From NCBI GenBank assembly GCA_934045905.1, contig OW203762.1, forward strand, positions 558,001-622,000: a DNA stretch of 64,000 nucleotides, read 5' to 3'. Position numbers and translations under genes: made by a program. Origin of the DNA: Leuctra nigra (lineage: Eukaryota > Arthropoda > Insecta > Plecoptera > Leuctridae). Below, piece after piece: positions 1 to 11,547 of this stretch. The stretch's first letter is position 1; every line of letters starts with the position of its first letter. The notes under the pieces were generated by a model. The model saw nothing but the letters and a program-made list of their open reading frames with translations, was not told the DNA's origin and did no database searches.

Positions 1-36
1 AAAATGCCCCAAAATTTGTAGAGGTTCGGCACGCCA

Positions 37-1710
37 CTGAACCTTCCCCCACCATGCTACCACGCTGCCGAGCTGCAATCTCGCCGAACAACAAGACCTG
101 TCAAAACAAATTGACATGGGTCGATATCCAACCACCTCATTAGTTACAAATATTATTTTGATGCGTTTTTGCTCAAAATGATTTAGTTTTTGTCAGATTA
201 TTATACTGCCTTAAAATTGAATGTCATACCTCTTTTAAATTTAAAAAATGGTCAATATTTGACTAAACTACGGAAAAAGGTGTATCACTGCAAATACAGT
301 TGGAAATTCGATTTGTCGCGGTTTATAGCCCATAATGAAGTTGCGTTTGTTTGTTTGTTTGTTTCATGAAGTTTTATAAACGATCGACCAGACAGTGAAT
401 AATTGCTAGATTGTATGACGCAACTCCAATTGCATTCATTCAATATTATTGGACAAACATTGATTCTTCAAATCAAAAGTTGTGCATGAATAATTCAAAT
501 TATAGTCGCAAATTTTAACAACGAATGAAGATGAATGAATCGCCGTGTTTCCAAGCAGTATGTGTGCACCGTCTGATGATTTTATGTTACAATACACAAT
601 TTGAATATCATGTCGAATTTCATTTCGAATTCGCTTTAAGCTTAAGATACAGAAATGCCGCACAACGCGGCTGCCTTCACTATCACGTCTTTCACACCAA
701 GTCCAGGATTCTGCTTACGCAAGTTTGCATACACTGTCAAAAATAAACGACGCTCTTGGCTTGACACTGGCTTCCCTTTCGATCGAGCACTCAAATATTT
801 GTCGGGCGATTGGTCACGAGCTTAATGGTCTGCCATGGCGAGTGAAAAACACCCACTGATGCAAATTATTGTCGACAATATCGTCCTCGAGTACAATCTA
901 AACCCCCAAATTTAATGACAATCAACAAGAGTCAGCTGTACTAAAAGATAAACATTGGTGATAATATTACCTAAATATCGCTAAAACTATTGAGTCATTC
1001 AAGATCCGCCGTCACATCCTCATTCCTTAGCAATGATCAGATATTAGACCATCTTGCAAGATAAAACTTTATTTACCCCAAAGAAACTAATAAATTAGCT
1101 GTCAAATTATTACATTTCTTTGATGATGTATTTGAACATCATGATATTCAAATTTTGTATTGTAACATAAATCATCAGACGCTGCACACAAACTGCTTGG
1201 AATCACGGCGATTCATTCATCTTCATTCGTTGTTAAAATTTGGGACTATAATTTGAATTATTCATGCACAACTATTGATTTGAAGAATCAATGTTTGTCC
1301 AATAATATTGAATAAATGCAATTGGAGTTGCGTCATACAATCTAGCAATTATTCATTGCCTGGTCGATCGTTTATATAACTTCATGAAACAAACAAACAA
1401 ACAAACAAACGCAACTTTATTATGGGCTATAAACCGCGACAAATCGAATTTCCAACTGTATTTGCAGTGATACACCTTTTTCCGTAGTTTAGTCAAATAT
1501 TGACCGTTTTTTAAATTTAAAAGAGGTATGACATTCAATTTTAAGGCAGGATAATAATCTGACAAAAACTAAATCATTTTGAGCAAAAACGCAACAAAAT
1601 AATATTTGTAACTAATGAGGTGGTTGGATATCGACCCATGTCAATTTGTTTTGACAGGTCTTGTTGTTCGGCGAGATTGCAGGTCGCCAGCGTGGTGGGG
1701 GAAGGTTCAG
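37..1710. repeat. Large inverted-repeat (foldback) element
   Basis: Positions 37-612 read backwards as 1140-1710 with only scattered differences, giving arms of about 575 bp around a spacer of about 530 bp (613-1139). Landmarks in both arms include a run of GTTT/AAAC tetramers (about 345-365 and 1387-1410) and the motif GTTCGGCGAGATTGC in the right arm. The spacer and arms hold no protein that I recognise; the short open frames are not conserved between the arms. It could be a foldback transposon or an inverted pair of one repeat. The transcript would fold into a long hairpin. Confidence 0.85.
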
Positions 1711-1949
1711 TAGGGGTGGAAATTATACCTGGGGTCCAACTTGCCCTGTCGCTTACTGTAGGCCTGCCTGGTGTGCCTAGCTGGGCGTGCCTAGGCGCGC
1801 CTGAGGCACGCCTGGTGTTCTTAGGGTGTGATAGGATCTTGTGTGGGTCTTTATAAACACAGTACATTGGTATAATTAGTATAAGTATTTATTAGTTCGC
1901 ACATCCTGACAGCAATCTATTATACGACTTCATCTTGGTTGACCTACTT
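1711..1949. other. Unassigned stretch with a small GC-rich patch
   Basis: No gene or known repeat is seen. The patch around 1755-1815 is GC-rich and full of short palindromes built on GGCGCGCC and GCCTAGG-like words, unlike the AT-rich flanks. Confidence 0.4.
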
Positions 1950-2358
1950 CATGCACGTACAGGCTATTCCATTTCAAAAGGGGAATAGAAACCACGCCCA
2001 TCTACCTTGCTATTGGTTGTTGGTTCGAGGCGGGAAACAAATTCATAGAAGCCAACGGAAAAACTTGGCAGTGCCAACTTAGCTGAGAAAGTACTAACAT
2101 ATTACAACAGATTAAAATTACTTTTTAAATGTATTTTGTTGACCCAGGCTATTAAATAGACGGTTTTATGGCAACAAGTGATAAATTATTTACTTTATGA
2201 CTGATTTAAAGATCTAGTGGTCGTTCAAACACTTGAGTGAAAATCGCCAAAGCAAAATTTTTATGGTAGTGGTACTGCAAACTATGCCGTCTGTGGGAGA
2301 ATTGCGAACTTCTTGAAACTTCCATTCCCCTTTTGAAATGGAATAAACTGTACGTCAT
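1950..2358. repeat. MITE-like element with about 45-bp inverted ends
   Basis: The left end (around ACGTACAGGCTATTCC, continuing TTTCAAAAGGGGAATAGAA) returns as its reverse complement at about 2312-2358. The interior is AT-rich and has no coding potential. A short nonautonomous DNA transposon is the simplest reading. Confidence 0.7.
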
Positions 2359-2511
2359 AACCATGACTACCAACTGCATGACCATTTATACCAACTTCAT
2401 AACATCACAACATGTATCTTAAAAGGCAACACAATTATCTGTCTGAGTTGGAAACATCGCCATGGAGGGGGTGGCCTTGAATCAGAGACCGCAAGGATGC
2501 TTACGCCTCTA

Positions 2512-2859
2512 TGGTCCGTTTCAGACCTAGATACACTCATTGTTCTCACTTACATTGGACCTGACCCTATCGTAAAAACGTAAAAGTATCAAAACAAACC
2601 TCAGCTGTGGAATGCTTTCTGTATCAGCTCTGCCGCAGAGCCAATAGACCCTCAAATGTGTCTACATTTTCACCCACTCAAGGTCCATTTCTTTGGAACG
2701 GATTTTTACAACCCTTCGATGGCTAAGAGTACTAACAAGGTTGTAAACGACATCGAACAAGGGACGGACAATAAATGGTTGAGGATACAATGAGAGCAAA
2801 TGATTTTACGATACATTATAAACGAGAACAATGAGTGTCTCTAGGTCTGAGACGGACCA
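2512..2859. mobile_element. Tc1/mariner-type MITE inserted in a LINE fragment
   Basis: The ends are inverted repeats of about 36 bp (outer part TGGTCCGTYTCAGACCTAGA) and both are flanked by TA (2510-2511 and 2860-2861), the target duplication typical of Tc1/mariner elements. The interior lacks a transposase. Removing the element with one TA joins the sequence before 2510 in frame with the LINE endonuclease fragment after 2861, which supports insertion into that LINE. Confidence 0.75.
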
Positions 2860-2861
2860 TA

Positions 2862-3147
2862 GACACTGCCTTCCTTGGCGTTATGGGTGAGCTTGGTTTG
2901 GAACAATTTGTTCCTTTCCCGACGCGCCTTCAGAACTTCCTCGATTTGATTCTCTGCAACAATCCGGATATTGTGACGTGTGTTTCCCCTGCGCCTGGGG
3001 CTGTGAGTTCCGATCACACTGCTGTACAATGTGTCATCACGACGGAGCTATCCCGGATTAAACAACCAACTAGGCTGAGATTAAACTGGAGGAAGGCGGA
3101 CTATAAGTTACTTTCCAATGCCCTGCGTGATAGTCTAGAACCGGTAT
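2862..3147 (+). pseudogene. Non-LTR retrotransposon endonuclease (APE) C-terminal fragment
   Basis: The frame reads ELGLEQFVPFPTR, then LDLILCNNPDIV, then SSDHTAVQC. The spaced DLIL and SDH motifs are the C-terminal signature of the apurinic-type endonuclease of Jockey/CR1-like LINEs; the SDH histidine is catalytic in that family. The 5' side is interrupted by the MITE at 2512-2859, and the 3' side stops where a GGAACC-rich repeat begins, so no reverse transcriptase follows. It is a dead fragment. Confidence 0.75.
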
Positions 3148-3837
3148 GAACCTTTATAATTTCGGAACCAGAACCGGAACCGGAACCGTTATACTTGTTT
3201 CCCAAAGAACCGGAACCGGAACCCGAACCTTTATAATCAATTAGGTTCTTAAAGGTTCTTTAAGGTTCCTTTTTTTAATAAAAAATCATGTATATCACTT
3301 GGATATAATATTATTCACAAAGTAGTATAAAGTTTAATTCTTGATAAGAAATAATAATTCTTCATTATGAAAACGCTGCTCGAGTTTTCAATTTTTGAAT
3401 CTGACTACTGCGATGAGAACTGCATTGCCGACAATTTGAATATGATAGTTCAGGAAAAATGAATGTTTACGTTGTCTTATGGAGAAAATTGCAGCCACTA
3501 TACTGTCTCCTCAGTCCTCTGATATTTACTCTGCGCACTATCCTGTGAATTTTATACAGACACTGCCTGCACCTGTGCTTGCATTCATAGGAAAATCCAA
3601 ATCCAATAATGCCATTAAATTTGACATTGGTAATACTGAAGTTTTATTATTATAGTTTGATTTCAAATTTTAGAACCGGAACCGGAACCCGGAACCTTTA
3701 TGCAGGTACCGGAACCGGAACCGAACCTTTAAGAATATTTGTTTCAGAACCGGAACCGGAACCCGAACCTTTATAAAATAAAATTGTGGAACCGGAACCA
3801 CCGGAACCCGAACCTTTATTCATAAAGGTTCGGGTCC
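3138..3837. repeat. GGAACC-rich repeat element, possibly hAT-like
   Basis: Blocks of GAACCGGAACCGGAACC and AACCTTTAT occur at 3138-3270 and in inverse-related order at 3672-3837, around an AT-rich centre with no gene. On the reverse strand the right edge starts CAGGGACCCGAACC, resembling the CAGGG ends of hAT elements. I did not find a convincing 8-bp target duplication, so class assignment is tentative. Confidence 0.5.
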
Positions 3838-3942
3838 CTGCTCTTTTCACATCAATGAACATTTCTTTTCTTTGTAATAAACAGATTATAATTCATTGCT
3901 GAATCTTTGTGTTCTACCCTCTGAGCCAAATTCCGCAGGTTT

Positions 3943-4293
3943 CAAGATTGCAACCAAATTTTGGAAATATGTAGGACTAATAATTATGAATAAAATACAA
4001 CATTATTTTCGGCCGCCATTGTTAAAACCGGAAGTGACGTCATATATCGATAATGGCTGTACCGATTGCAACCAAATTTTGGAAATATTTAGGACTAACA
4101 ATTATGAATTCAAGACGACATTATTTTCGGCCGCCATTTCAAAACCGAAAGTGGCGTCATATATCGAAAACGGCTGTACCGATTGCAACTAAATTATGCA
4201 ATTATGTTGGACTTATAATTATGAATTCAAGACGACATTATTTTCGGCCGCTATTTCAAAACCGGAATTGACGTCATATATCGAAAACGGTTG
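3943..4293. repeat. Three tandem units of about 117 bp (family A subterminal repeat)
   Basis: Units begin near 3943, 4061 and 4178. Each contains TTTTCGGCCGC, AAACCGGAAGTGACGTCATA or a close variant, and CGATTG. The same words occur at 34985-35165 and 43320-43660, so they belong to the dispersed family called A here. Confidence 0.8.
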
Positions 4294-6657
4294 GATCGAT
4301 TGTAACGAAACTAAAGCTTTTCTTCTTGGATAATCATTTTAATTTGTTACCAAACGCAACTTTTCTTAGTAACCAAATCGGTTGAGGCACATTTTTTTTT
4401 AAGAAATTGGTCCTTGCTCCGACATGTGCATCAAGCTGTTTGAATAAACTAACAAAAGAAGTGTATCCCAGAAAAAAAGCACTTAAAAAAAATTCAACAC
4501 CGAAAAGGAGTGATATCAAAAAAGGAGCCAAGTCAATTAAATTTCCATATATTTAATATATTTTTTAAATAAAAGTATAAACACCGAGAAATTCTTTACA
4601 AAAGGACTTGACGCATCGTTTTTTTAAAGACACTTTTCTATTCATAAGCATTTATTTATATACTAGGAAAACGCCCAGTGTAACGCGTTGATGAGCGAGC
4701 ACAGAACATGCAACATCCCCAGTCTATAGGTAGATACACGACACGGCACAAGACGATTTTCTCTGCAACCATATAAATACTCTGGATGCATATCATATCC
4801 ATTGTGTCGTGACTTTCCTACATACTTTTTCCAGCGTTTGACAACCCATACTAAACCGTAAAATGACAATTAATACTTGACTGATTGGGCTTACAATGTG
4901 TAAATTTTTAGATTATGTTGGTCTTGATCACCATGCAAAATTTGAACTTAATCGGAAGATTTTGATTGTCGACCACACAGAATTGATATTATTTAAACTA
5001 CCAATTGGAGGATTTGGCCTTCGTACTGCATCCGATTTGATATGCCCTAGTTTTATTATGAATTGTGGACAGCTTGGCCATTGAATATTTAAATAACTTG
5101 GCTGCTCTATACAGGCCTTGAAGCTTAAAGAAGACAGGGATGAAAATGTAGTACATATACATTTTACAAATATGTCAAGATGATGAAATAAAATGTACCT
5201 ACATGACAAAAACTTTTGAAAATAACGACAGATTAGCCTGAAAATTGGCAAAAATACCTTAATGTTGGTACCAATTACCATACAAAGTTTTAAATTGATC
5301 AGTCAATCGGTTCTCGTTTAAATTAAAAAATCATAGGAAATATGGGTTTAAATTTTAACCAATGGGAGGATTTGGCTGAAACTTTTTACGATTGGGTATA
5401 ATGTTGGTCGAAATGACTTCTCAAAATTTCAAATTGATCTGCAAACCAACCAATCGAAAGATAATTTTTTTTAAATTGAACCTATCACAGGATCCCTTTT
5501 AAAAACGATCCCAGAGACTGCATAGATTACGTTAGTATGTGTACAAAATTTCAGATCAATTGATTGAGCAGTTTAACCTGGGCAGTGCAGACAAAAGGAA
5601 ACACACAGAGAAAGTGCTATAAGAGTTTCGTGGTGACGCTCGCTACGCTCGCTCAACAACCGTCATTTAGAATTTTTAGAATAATAGGGAAACATCTTTC
5701 AATTACATATTATACAAACCTACATAAAATGTTTTCTATTTGAATATGTACACGATGTTGCCTATGTTTGTAATAAATACACAATAGTTATCTTCGTAAT
5801 TTTGTTTCGTTGTCAACATAATTAATCCTCATGCGTTATACCTTCTCATCATGAAATACATTTCTAATAATCCACATTTTATAACAATACATTTCACAAA
5901 GTACACAGTGACGTCACATTAAATTTATATTAAAAAAATTAACCTTACACTTGACACTTCAAAAATATAATAGTGTTCCATAGATAGTTAGTAATTATTT
6001 GACAACGTTTCATGATTTCCTTCAGTCAAGATCAAATTATGTAAAGGTACCCTTTCTAATATCACCATTTTAACAGTGCTATAAGAATATGTATGAGCCC
6101 ACTTCCAATTGTTATTTAATTCTTCCCCATTTATATTACCTATCTATTACAGCATGAAATCTTTTTTCTATCGCCATTGACAAAACTATACAATAGCCAT
6201 TACTAAAAGTAGCTTGATTCATAGATACTGGCTCTAACAGGAAGAGGGAAATGTACCTACTTGTACATTTTTTTCCACTTTTAGTAAAGAATGATGTCTT
6301 TAAAAAACCGATGCGCCAAGTCCTTTTGTAAAGTATTTCTTGGTGTTTATACTTTTATTTAAAAAATACGATTACATATTTGGAAATGTCATTGACTTGG
6401 CTCCTTTTTTAATATCACTCCTTTTCGGTGTTGATTTTTTTTAAAGTAAAGAGACTTGACTGCCTTCTTTACACGGAGTGTTTTTTTTCTGGGATTTTCA
6501 TTGCTGAGATCCAGTTGACCGAAAATGCCATGTTGTTGCTTACAGTAAAAGTGTTTGATCTGCTCCTCAGTTTATATAGGCATTTATACGGTATGTAGAG
6601 TGACTGTGGAGTGCACAGTACGACTTAGCTGGGTGGAGCGACCGCTCCACTAGATTA
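4294..6657 (-). repeat. Family A repeat, copy 1 (foldback arrangement)
   Basis: The block 4420-4625 is matched inverted by 6305-6500, both carrying words such as CACCGAAAAGGAGTGATAT and the AAAAGGACTTG motif. The outer end at 6640-6657 is the palindrome GTGGAGCGGTCGCTCCAC followed by CTAG (read on the minus strand), also present at 34592 and 42905. No protein is encoded. Family B (4661-5658) lies inside it; 5658-6300 is AT-rich and I see nothing there. Confidence 0.65.
4661..5658. repeat. Family B dispersed repeat, copy 1
   Basis: It opens with CTAGGAAAACGCYCAGTGTA and ACGCGTTGATGAGCGAGCAC and closes with GACGCTCGCTACGCTCGCTC. The same ends bound copies at 58379-58980 and 60113-61250, and the opening end alone occurs at 38045, 62474 and 63693. 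Internal homology (GGTCTTGATCACCATGCAAAATTTGAA type words) is shared. No protein is encoded. On the reverse strand the opening becomes a hairpin (AACGC..GCGTT) followed by CTAG and T, as at Helitron 3' ends, but the other end lacks the expected TC. Confidence 0.75.
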
Positions 6658-6850
6658 ATAGAGGCTAGAAGAGAACTTAATTCTGAGAAAATCAAAGCAA
6701 AGAATAAGTTTATGGCCGGAATGTTTAAAGAGGGTGATGAAGCAGGAGGATGGAGACGCTTGTATCAGCACATCAAATCCACAAAGAACGGAGGAACCTG
6801 CATACCCATTTTAATTGATAATGACATCAGTATGAACTTGATAAGGATAA
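6655..6850 (+). pseudogene. LINE ORF2 fragment (linker before reverse transcriptase)
   Basis: The frame encodes KNKFMAGMFKEGDEAGGWRR followed by LYQHIKS. This matches in pattern the linker region of the LINE at 21381-21722 (YMMSMFDERDKRGSWRKLYS). The fragment is cut at its 3' side by a tRNA-like insertion and the RT part resumes at about 7190. Confidence 0.65.
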
Positions 6851-6865
6851 AGCTCAACAATTAAA

Positions 6866-7036
6866 CTGCGAAAAATCTGACTTGCGAGTCAGATACTCGG
6901 ACTCGCAAGAGTTGTATGGCAACCCAACCTGCTGATTAAGAATGCGTACCGATAGCTTAATGGTTAAAGCATAGGGCCGGAAACCCGAAGGATCTGGGTT
7001 CGATTCCCAGTCGGGGTGCGCGTTTTTATTTCGCAG
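6866..7036 (+). repeat. tRNA-like Pol III unit inside a short inverted-repeat insertion
   Basis: Within 6948-7020 there is a box A-like TAGCTTAATGGTTAAAGC, a box B GGTTCGATTCC and a five-pair T stem (CTGGG/CCCAG), followed by TTTTT, a Pol III terminator. The D stem GCTT/AAGC pairs. The anticodon stem is imperfect, position 33 is C instead of U, and the acceptor stem needs extra bases, so I do not call it a working tRNA. The insertion ends CTGCGAAA and TTTCGCAG and splits a LINE fragment. Confidence 0.55.
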
Positions 7037-7189
7037 GTTACCTCTGAAACACCATCCCTTAGTGAGAGATTCACTAAATTTTCCATCATTATCAATTAAA
7101 TAACTATTATGCTGAGTTATTTAAAAGAAATTCAAGCAAGAGTCACCTTAGTATTTTGAGCAAAGAAAGAGGTCCCTCACCACCGACTT

Positions 7190-7483
7190 GTAGTCCTGGG
7201 GTGGTATGATGTGATAATGAAACTAGCAAATGGAAAGTCTCCCGGGGAAAATGGATACACCAGTGAGTTGCTTAAGCTTGGAGGATATTCCCTGTCCATG
7301 TATCTCAATGCCATATTTCAGGATATTATAGATGAGGGTAAAATACAACAGGATTGGAAAGTAGGAATAGTTATTCCAATCTATAAGGGTGGAGAGAAGA
7401 ATAATGTAGCAAACTATCGACCAATCAGTTTTACCTCCATAATATCGAAGGTGTTTGAAAGGGTTATTGTTAACAACTCCTAG
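7190..7483 (+). pseudogene. LINE reverse transcriptase N-terminal fragment
   Basis: The frame reads KLANGKSPGENGYTSELLK, then DWKVGIVIPIYKGGEKN and NYRPISFTSIISKVFERVI. These are the opening RT motifs of Jockey/CR1-type LINEs (KSPGPDG, PIxKxG, NYRPIS). It ends at a stop after codon 90 of the open frame, before the FADD catalytic motif, and is the continuation of the fragment at 6655-6850. Confidence 0.8.
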
Positions 7484-7784
7484 GAGCGTCGTACTTATCA
7501 AAGTGTCTGGTTGTGATACTTGTAAAGGTCTTCCGTAGACTTAAATTCCGTATACAGGTCGTCGATGCCGTCTGCTTCCACAATCACGCTCGTCGGCAAA
7601 TTAAACTGCTACCCTCTTAGCGGTTTTCCTGATTATGTTGGTGCTAAATCATTCAATATTTGGTTGTGAAAACAAAACAGTGTAGTTGTGTTGTGGGAAG
7701 CAAAGATTTTATCAACCATAAAGTTTGTGCTGTCAACAAACAGTTAGTTGTGACAACAAAACAATACTCCCGGAAATAGCGTAC
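7484..7784. other. Intronic stretch downstream of FLVCR exon 7785-8009
   Basis: I see no gene. On the minus strand it starts with the donor GTACGC and then holds several copies of words like GTTGTGACAACAAAAC with no clear element borders. Confidence 0.4.
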
Positions 7785-8009
7785 CTGCGTGCCGCATGCG
7801 CCTAGCGAGCATGCTGTGGAGACTTGGTCAGAGCCGAACCAAACTGCAGCGAGTCTCGGAGGCACGCTGAGCAGAAACACTTCCGACATTCCCACCAAAG
7901 TCTGTCCGACAAAAGCAACGGCGAAGCGGCCGGGATTCACCGACAGCAGCTTGATGCAGGTTCCAACCGCGCAGCCCAAAGTGCCCACCAGGATAGTGAA
8001 TCTAAGACC
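7785..8009 (-). CDS. FLVCR-family MFS transporter, internal exon
   Basis: This exon encodes 75 codons beginning GLRFTILVGTLGCAVGTCIK, continuing VGQTLVGMSEVFLLSVPPRL and AAVWFGSDQVSTACSLGACG. The WFG..E/D..TACSLG motif and the PPRLAAVWF segment are typical of the feline leukaemia virus subgroup C receptor-related transporters (heme export or choline transport at cell and organelle membranes). It covers transmembrane helices 2 to 4 of the 12-helix fold. The acceptor CAG lies at 8012-8010 and the donor GTACGC after 7785; both borders are phase 0. It joins directly to exon 12746-12979: LDKK plus GLR is the family's usual continuous sequence. The first 59 bp of the exon and its acceptor have been multiplied in the adjoining array. 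Further exons were not found between 1 and 7784. Confidence 0.85.
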
Positions 8010-11000
8010 CTGTGCAAGGAGAAACAACATCACTTGCAGTCATCACTAGAACTTGTTGCAGGTTCCAACCGTGCAGCCCAATGTGCCCACCAGGATAGTT
8101 AACCTCAGACCCTGTGCAAGGAGAAACAACATTACTTGCAATCATCACTAGAACTTGTTGCAGGTTTCAACCGCGCAGCCCAATGTGCCCACCAGGATAA
8201 AGAACCTAAGACCCTGTGCAAGGAGAAACAACATATCTTGCAGTCATCACTAGAACCTGATGCAGGTTCCAACCGCGCAGCCCAATGTGCCCACCAGGAT
8301 AATTAACCTCAGACCCTGTGCGAGGAGAAACAACATTATTTGCAGTCAACACTAGAACTTGTTGCAGGTTCCAACCGCGCAGCCCAATGTGCCCACCAGG
8401 ATAGTGAACCTAAGACCCTGTGCAAGGAGAAACCACATCACTTGCAGTCTTCACTAGAACCTGATGCAGGTTCCAACCGCGCAGCCCAATGTGCCCACCA
8501 GGTAGTGAACCTCAGACCCTGTGCAAAGAGAAACAACATCACTTGCAGTCATCACTAGAACCTGATGTAGGTTCCAACCGCGCAGCCCAATGTGCCCACC
8601 AGGACAGTGAACATCAGACCCTGTGCAAGGAGAAACAACATCACTTGCAGTCATCACTAGAACCTGATGCAGGTTCCAACCGCGCAGCCCAATGTGCCAA
8701 CCAGGATAGTGAACCTCAGACCCTGTGCAAGGAGAAACAACATCACTTGCAGTCATCACTAGAACCCGATGCAGCTTCCAACCGCGCAGCCCAATGTGCC
8801 CACCAGGATAGTGAACCTCAGACCCTATGCAAGGAGAAACAACATCACTTGCAGTCATCACTAGAACCTGATGCAGGTTCCAACCGCGCAGCCCAATGTG
8901 CCCACCAGGACAGTGAACCTCAGACCCTGAGCAAGTAGAAACAACATCAATTGCAGTCATCACTAGAACCTGATGCAGGTTCCAACCGCGCAGCCCAATG
9001 TGCCCACCAGGATAGTGAACCTCAACCCTGTGCAAGGAGAAACAACATCACTTGCAGTCATCACTAGAACCTGATGTAGGTTCCAACCGCGCAGCCCAAT
9101 GTGCCCACCAGGATAGTGAACCTCAGACCCTGTGCAAGGAGAAACAACATCACTTGCAGTCATCACTAGAACTTGATGCAGGTTCCAACAACGCAGCCCA
9201 ATGTGCCCCCCAGGATAGTGAACCTAAGACCCTGTGCAAGGAGAAACCACATCACTTGCAGTCATCACTAGAACCTGATGCAGGTTCCAACCGCGCAGCC
9301 CAATGTGCCCACCAGGTAGTGAACCTCAGACCCTGTGCAAAGAGAAACAACATCACTTGCAGTCATCACTAGAACTTGATGCAGGTTCCAACAACGCAGC
9401 CCAATGTGCCCACCAGGATAGTGAACCTCAGACCCTATGCAAGGAGAAACAACATCACTTGCAGTCATCACTAGAACCTGTTGCAGGTTCCAACCGCGCA
9501 GCCCAATGTGCTCACCAGGATAGAGAACCTTAACCCTGTGCAAGGAGAAACAACATCACTTGCAGTCATCACTAGAACCTAATGCAGGTTTCAACCGCGC
9601 AGCCCAATGTGCCCACCAGGATAGTGAACTTCAGACCCTGTGGAAGGAGAAACAACATCACTTGCAGTCATCACTAGAACCTGATGCAGGTTTCAACCGC
9701 GCAGCCCAATGTGCTCACCAGGATAGTGAACCTCAGACCCTGTGCAAGGAGAAACCACATCACTTGCAGTCATCACTAGAACCTGATGCATGTTCCAACC
9801 ACGCAGCTAAATGTGCCCACCAGGATAGTGAACCTTCGACCCTGTGCAAGAAGAAACAACTTCACTTGCTGTCATCACTAGAACCTGATGTAGGTTCCAA
9901 CCGCGCAGCCCAATGTGCCCACCAGGACAGTGAACATCAGACCCTGTGCAAGGAAAAACAACATCACTTGCAGTCATCACTAGAACCTGATGCAGGTTCC
10001 AACCGCGCAGCCCAATGTGCCCACCAGGATAGTGAACTTCAGACCCTGTGCAAGGAGAAACAACATCACTTGCAGTCATCACTAGAACCTGATGCAGGTT
10101 CCAACCGCGCAGCCCAATGTGCCCACCAGGATAGAAAACTTCAGACCCTGTGCAAGGAGAAACAACATCTTTTGCAGTCATCACTAGAACCTGATGCAGG
10201 TTCCAACCGCGCAGCCCAATGTGTCCACCAGGATAGTGCACTTCAGACCCTGTGCAAGGAAAAACAACATCACTTGCAGTCATCACTAGAACCTGATGCA
10301 GGTTCCAACCGCGCAGCCCAATGTGCCCACCAGGATAGTGAACTTCAGACCCTGTGCAAGGAGAAACAACATCACTTGCAGTCATTACTAGAACCTGATG
10401 CAGGTTCCAGTAGCGCAGCCCAATGTGCCTACCATGATAGTAACCCTCAGACCCTGTGCAAGGAAAAACAACATCACTTGCAGTCATCACTAGAACCTGA
10501 TGCAGGTTCCAACCGCGCAGCCCAATGTGCTCACCAGGATAGTGAACTTCAACTCTGTGCAAGGAGAAACAACATCACTTGCAGTCATCACTAGAACCTG
10601 ATACAGGTTCCAACCGCGCAGCCCAATGTGCCCACCAGGATAGTGAACCTCAACCCTGTGCAAGGAGAAACAACATCACTTGCAGTCATCACTAGAACCT
10701 GATGCAGGTTCCAACCGCGCAGCCCAATGTGCCCACCAGGATAGTGAACCTCAGACCCTGTGCAAGGAGAAACTTCATCACTTGCAGTCATTACTAGAAC
10801 CTGATGCAGGCACCAACCGCGCAGCCCAATGTTCCCACCAGGATAGTGAACTTCAGACCCTGTGCAAGGAGAAACAACATCACTTGCAGTCATCACTTGA
10901 ACCTGATGCAGGTTCCAACCGCGCAGCCCAATGTGCCCACCAGGATAGTGAACTTCAGACCCTGTGCAAGGAGAAACAACATCACTTGCAGTCATCACTA

Positions 11001-11045
11001 GAACCTGATGCAGGTTCCAACCGCGCAGCCCAATGTGCCCACCAT
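7951..11045 (-). repeat. Minisatellite of FLVCR acceptor junction, 102-bp units, about 30 copies
   Basis: Read on the minus strand, each unit is about 42 bp of intron ending TTTCTCCTTGCACAG followed by about 60 bp copied from the start of the FLVCR exon (GGTCTGAGGTTCACTATCCT and on to AACCTGCATC). The true exon is the last unit (7951-8052). Most units differ at few positions. A one-unit variant lacking AT in CAGGATAGTG occurs near 8500 and again near 9314, about 814 bp apart, showing block duplication of eight units. In the FLVCR frame every unit meets TAG just after the exon copy, so only the last acceptor gives an open protein. The long open frames seen through it (up to 344 codons) arise because 102 is divisible by three. 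Confidence 0.95.
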
Positions 11046-11547
11046 GAGAGTTTAAGTTACCTTGAATGGGTTGAATTTAACTCTTGATTTCACGTAAACA
11101 AGAAAGAGAATTTAGACGATTTTATGTTGATTGTTGATTGAAGTTGCGGTAAAATTAACAAGTGGTTGAAGTATTTCAAGACTTGAAGGAAAATATGACA
11201 TGTTCTTATTGAAAAGGCTGAAGATATGTCTTGAATTCAAGAACTGTTAATTGCTTCATTGTTTTTATTTAGACGATCCAAGTCTTGAATTTAACCCCCA
11301 GGAAAGTGTTGAATTTAAGGAAACTTGAATCGTGTATTCAGCCTCAACGCAGTTTACTTTGCAACACAACCAAACCGCTGCAAGACTCATTGTTAAAAGA
11401 GTTTACAGATTTATCTTCGCAAGTGGCCGGAGTCTACTTAATTTCGTCCATAAGGTTATTAGCTCACGGTCTTGTGGTGTTGAGGACTGACAATGACATC
11501 CGCAGATTTCTACTTGCGTACACAACTTCTACAGAGCATGTGGCTAT
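11046..11547. other. Unique intronic spacer between the two FLVCR arrays
   Basis: About 500 bp of AT-rich sequence separates the acceptor array from the donor array. It contains several CTTGAA/TTGAAT words but no gene or element border that I recognise. It is the only non-repetitive part of this 4.7-kb intron. Confidence 0.5.

Noticed and set aside
6948..7020. Functional tRNA gene.
   Set aside because: C at position 33, mismatched anticodon stem and surplus bases before the acceptor stem; the inverted-repeat border marks it as a mobile insertion.
9560..10594. A 344-codon frame of SLEPDAGSNRAAQCAHQDSE repeats and several similar frames on both strands.
   Set aside because: Translation of the antisense strand of the FLVCR acceptor array; several frames are open because the unit is 102 bp, and indels break them.
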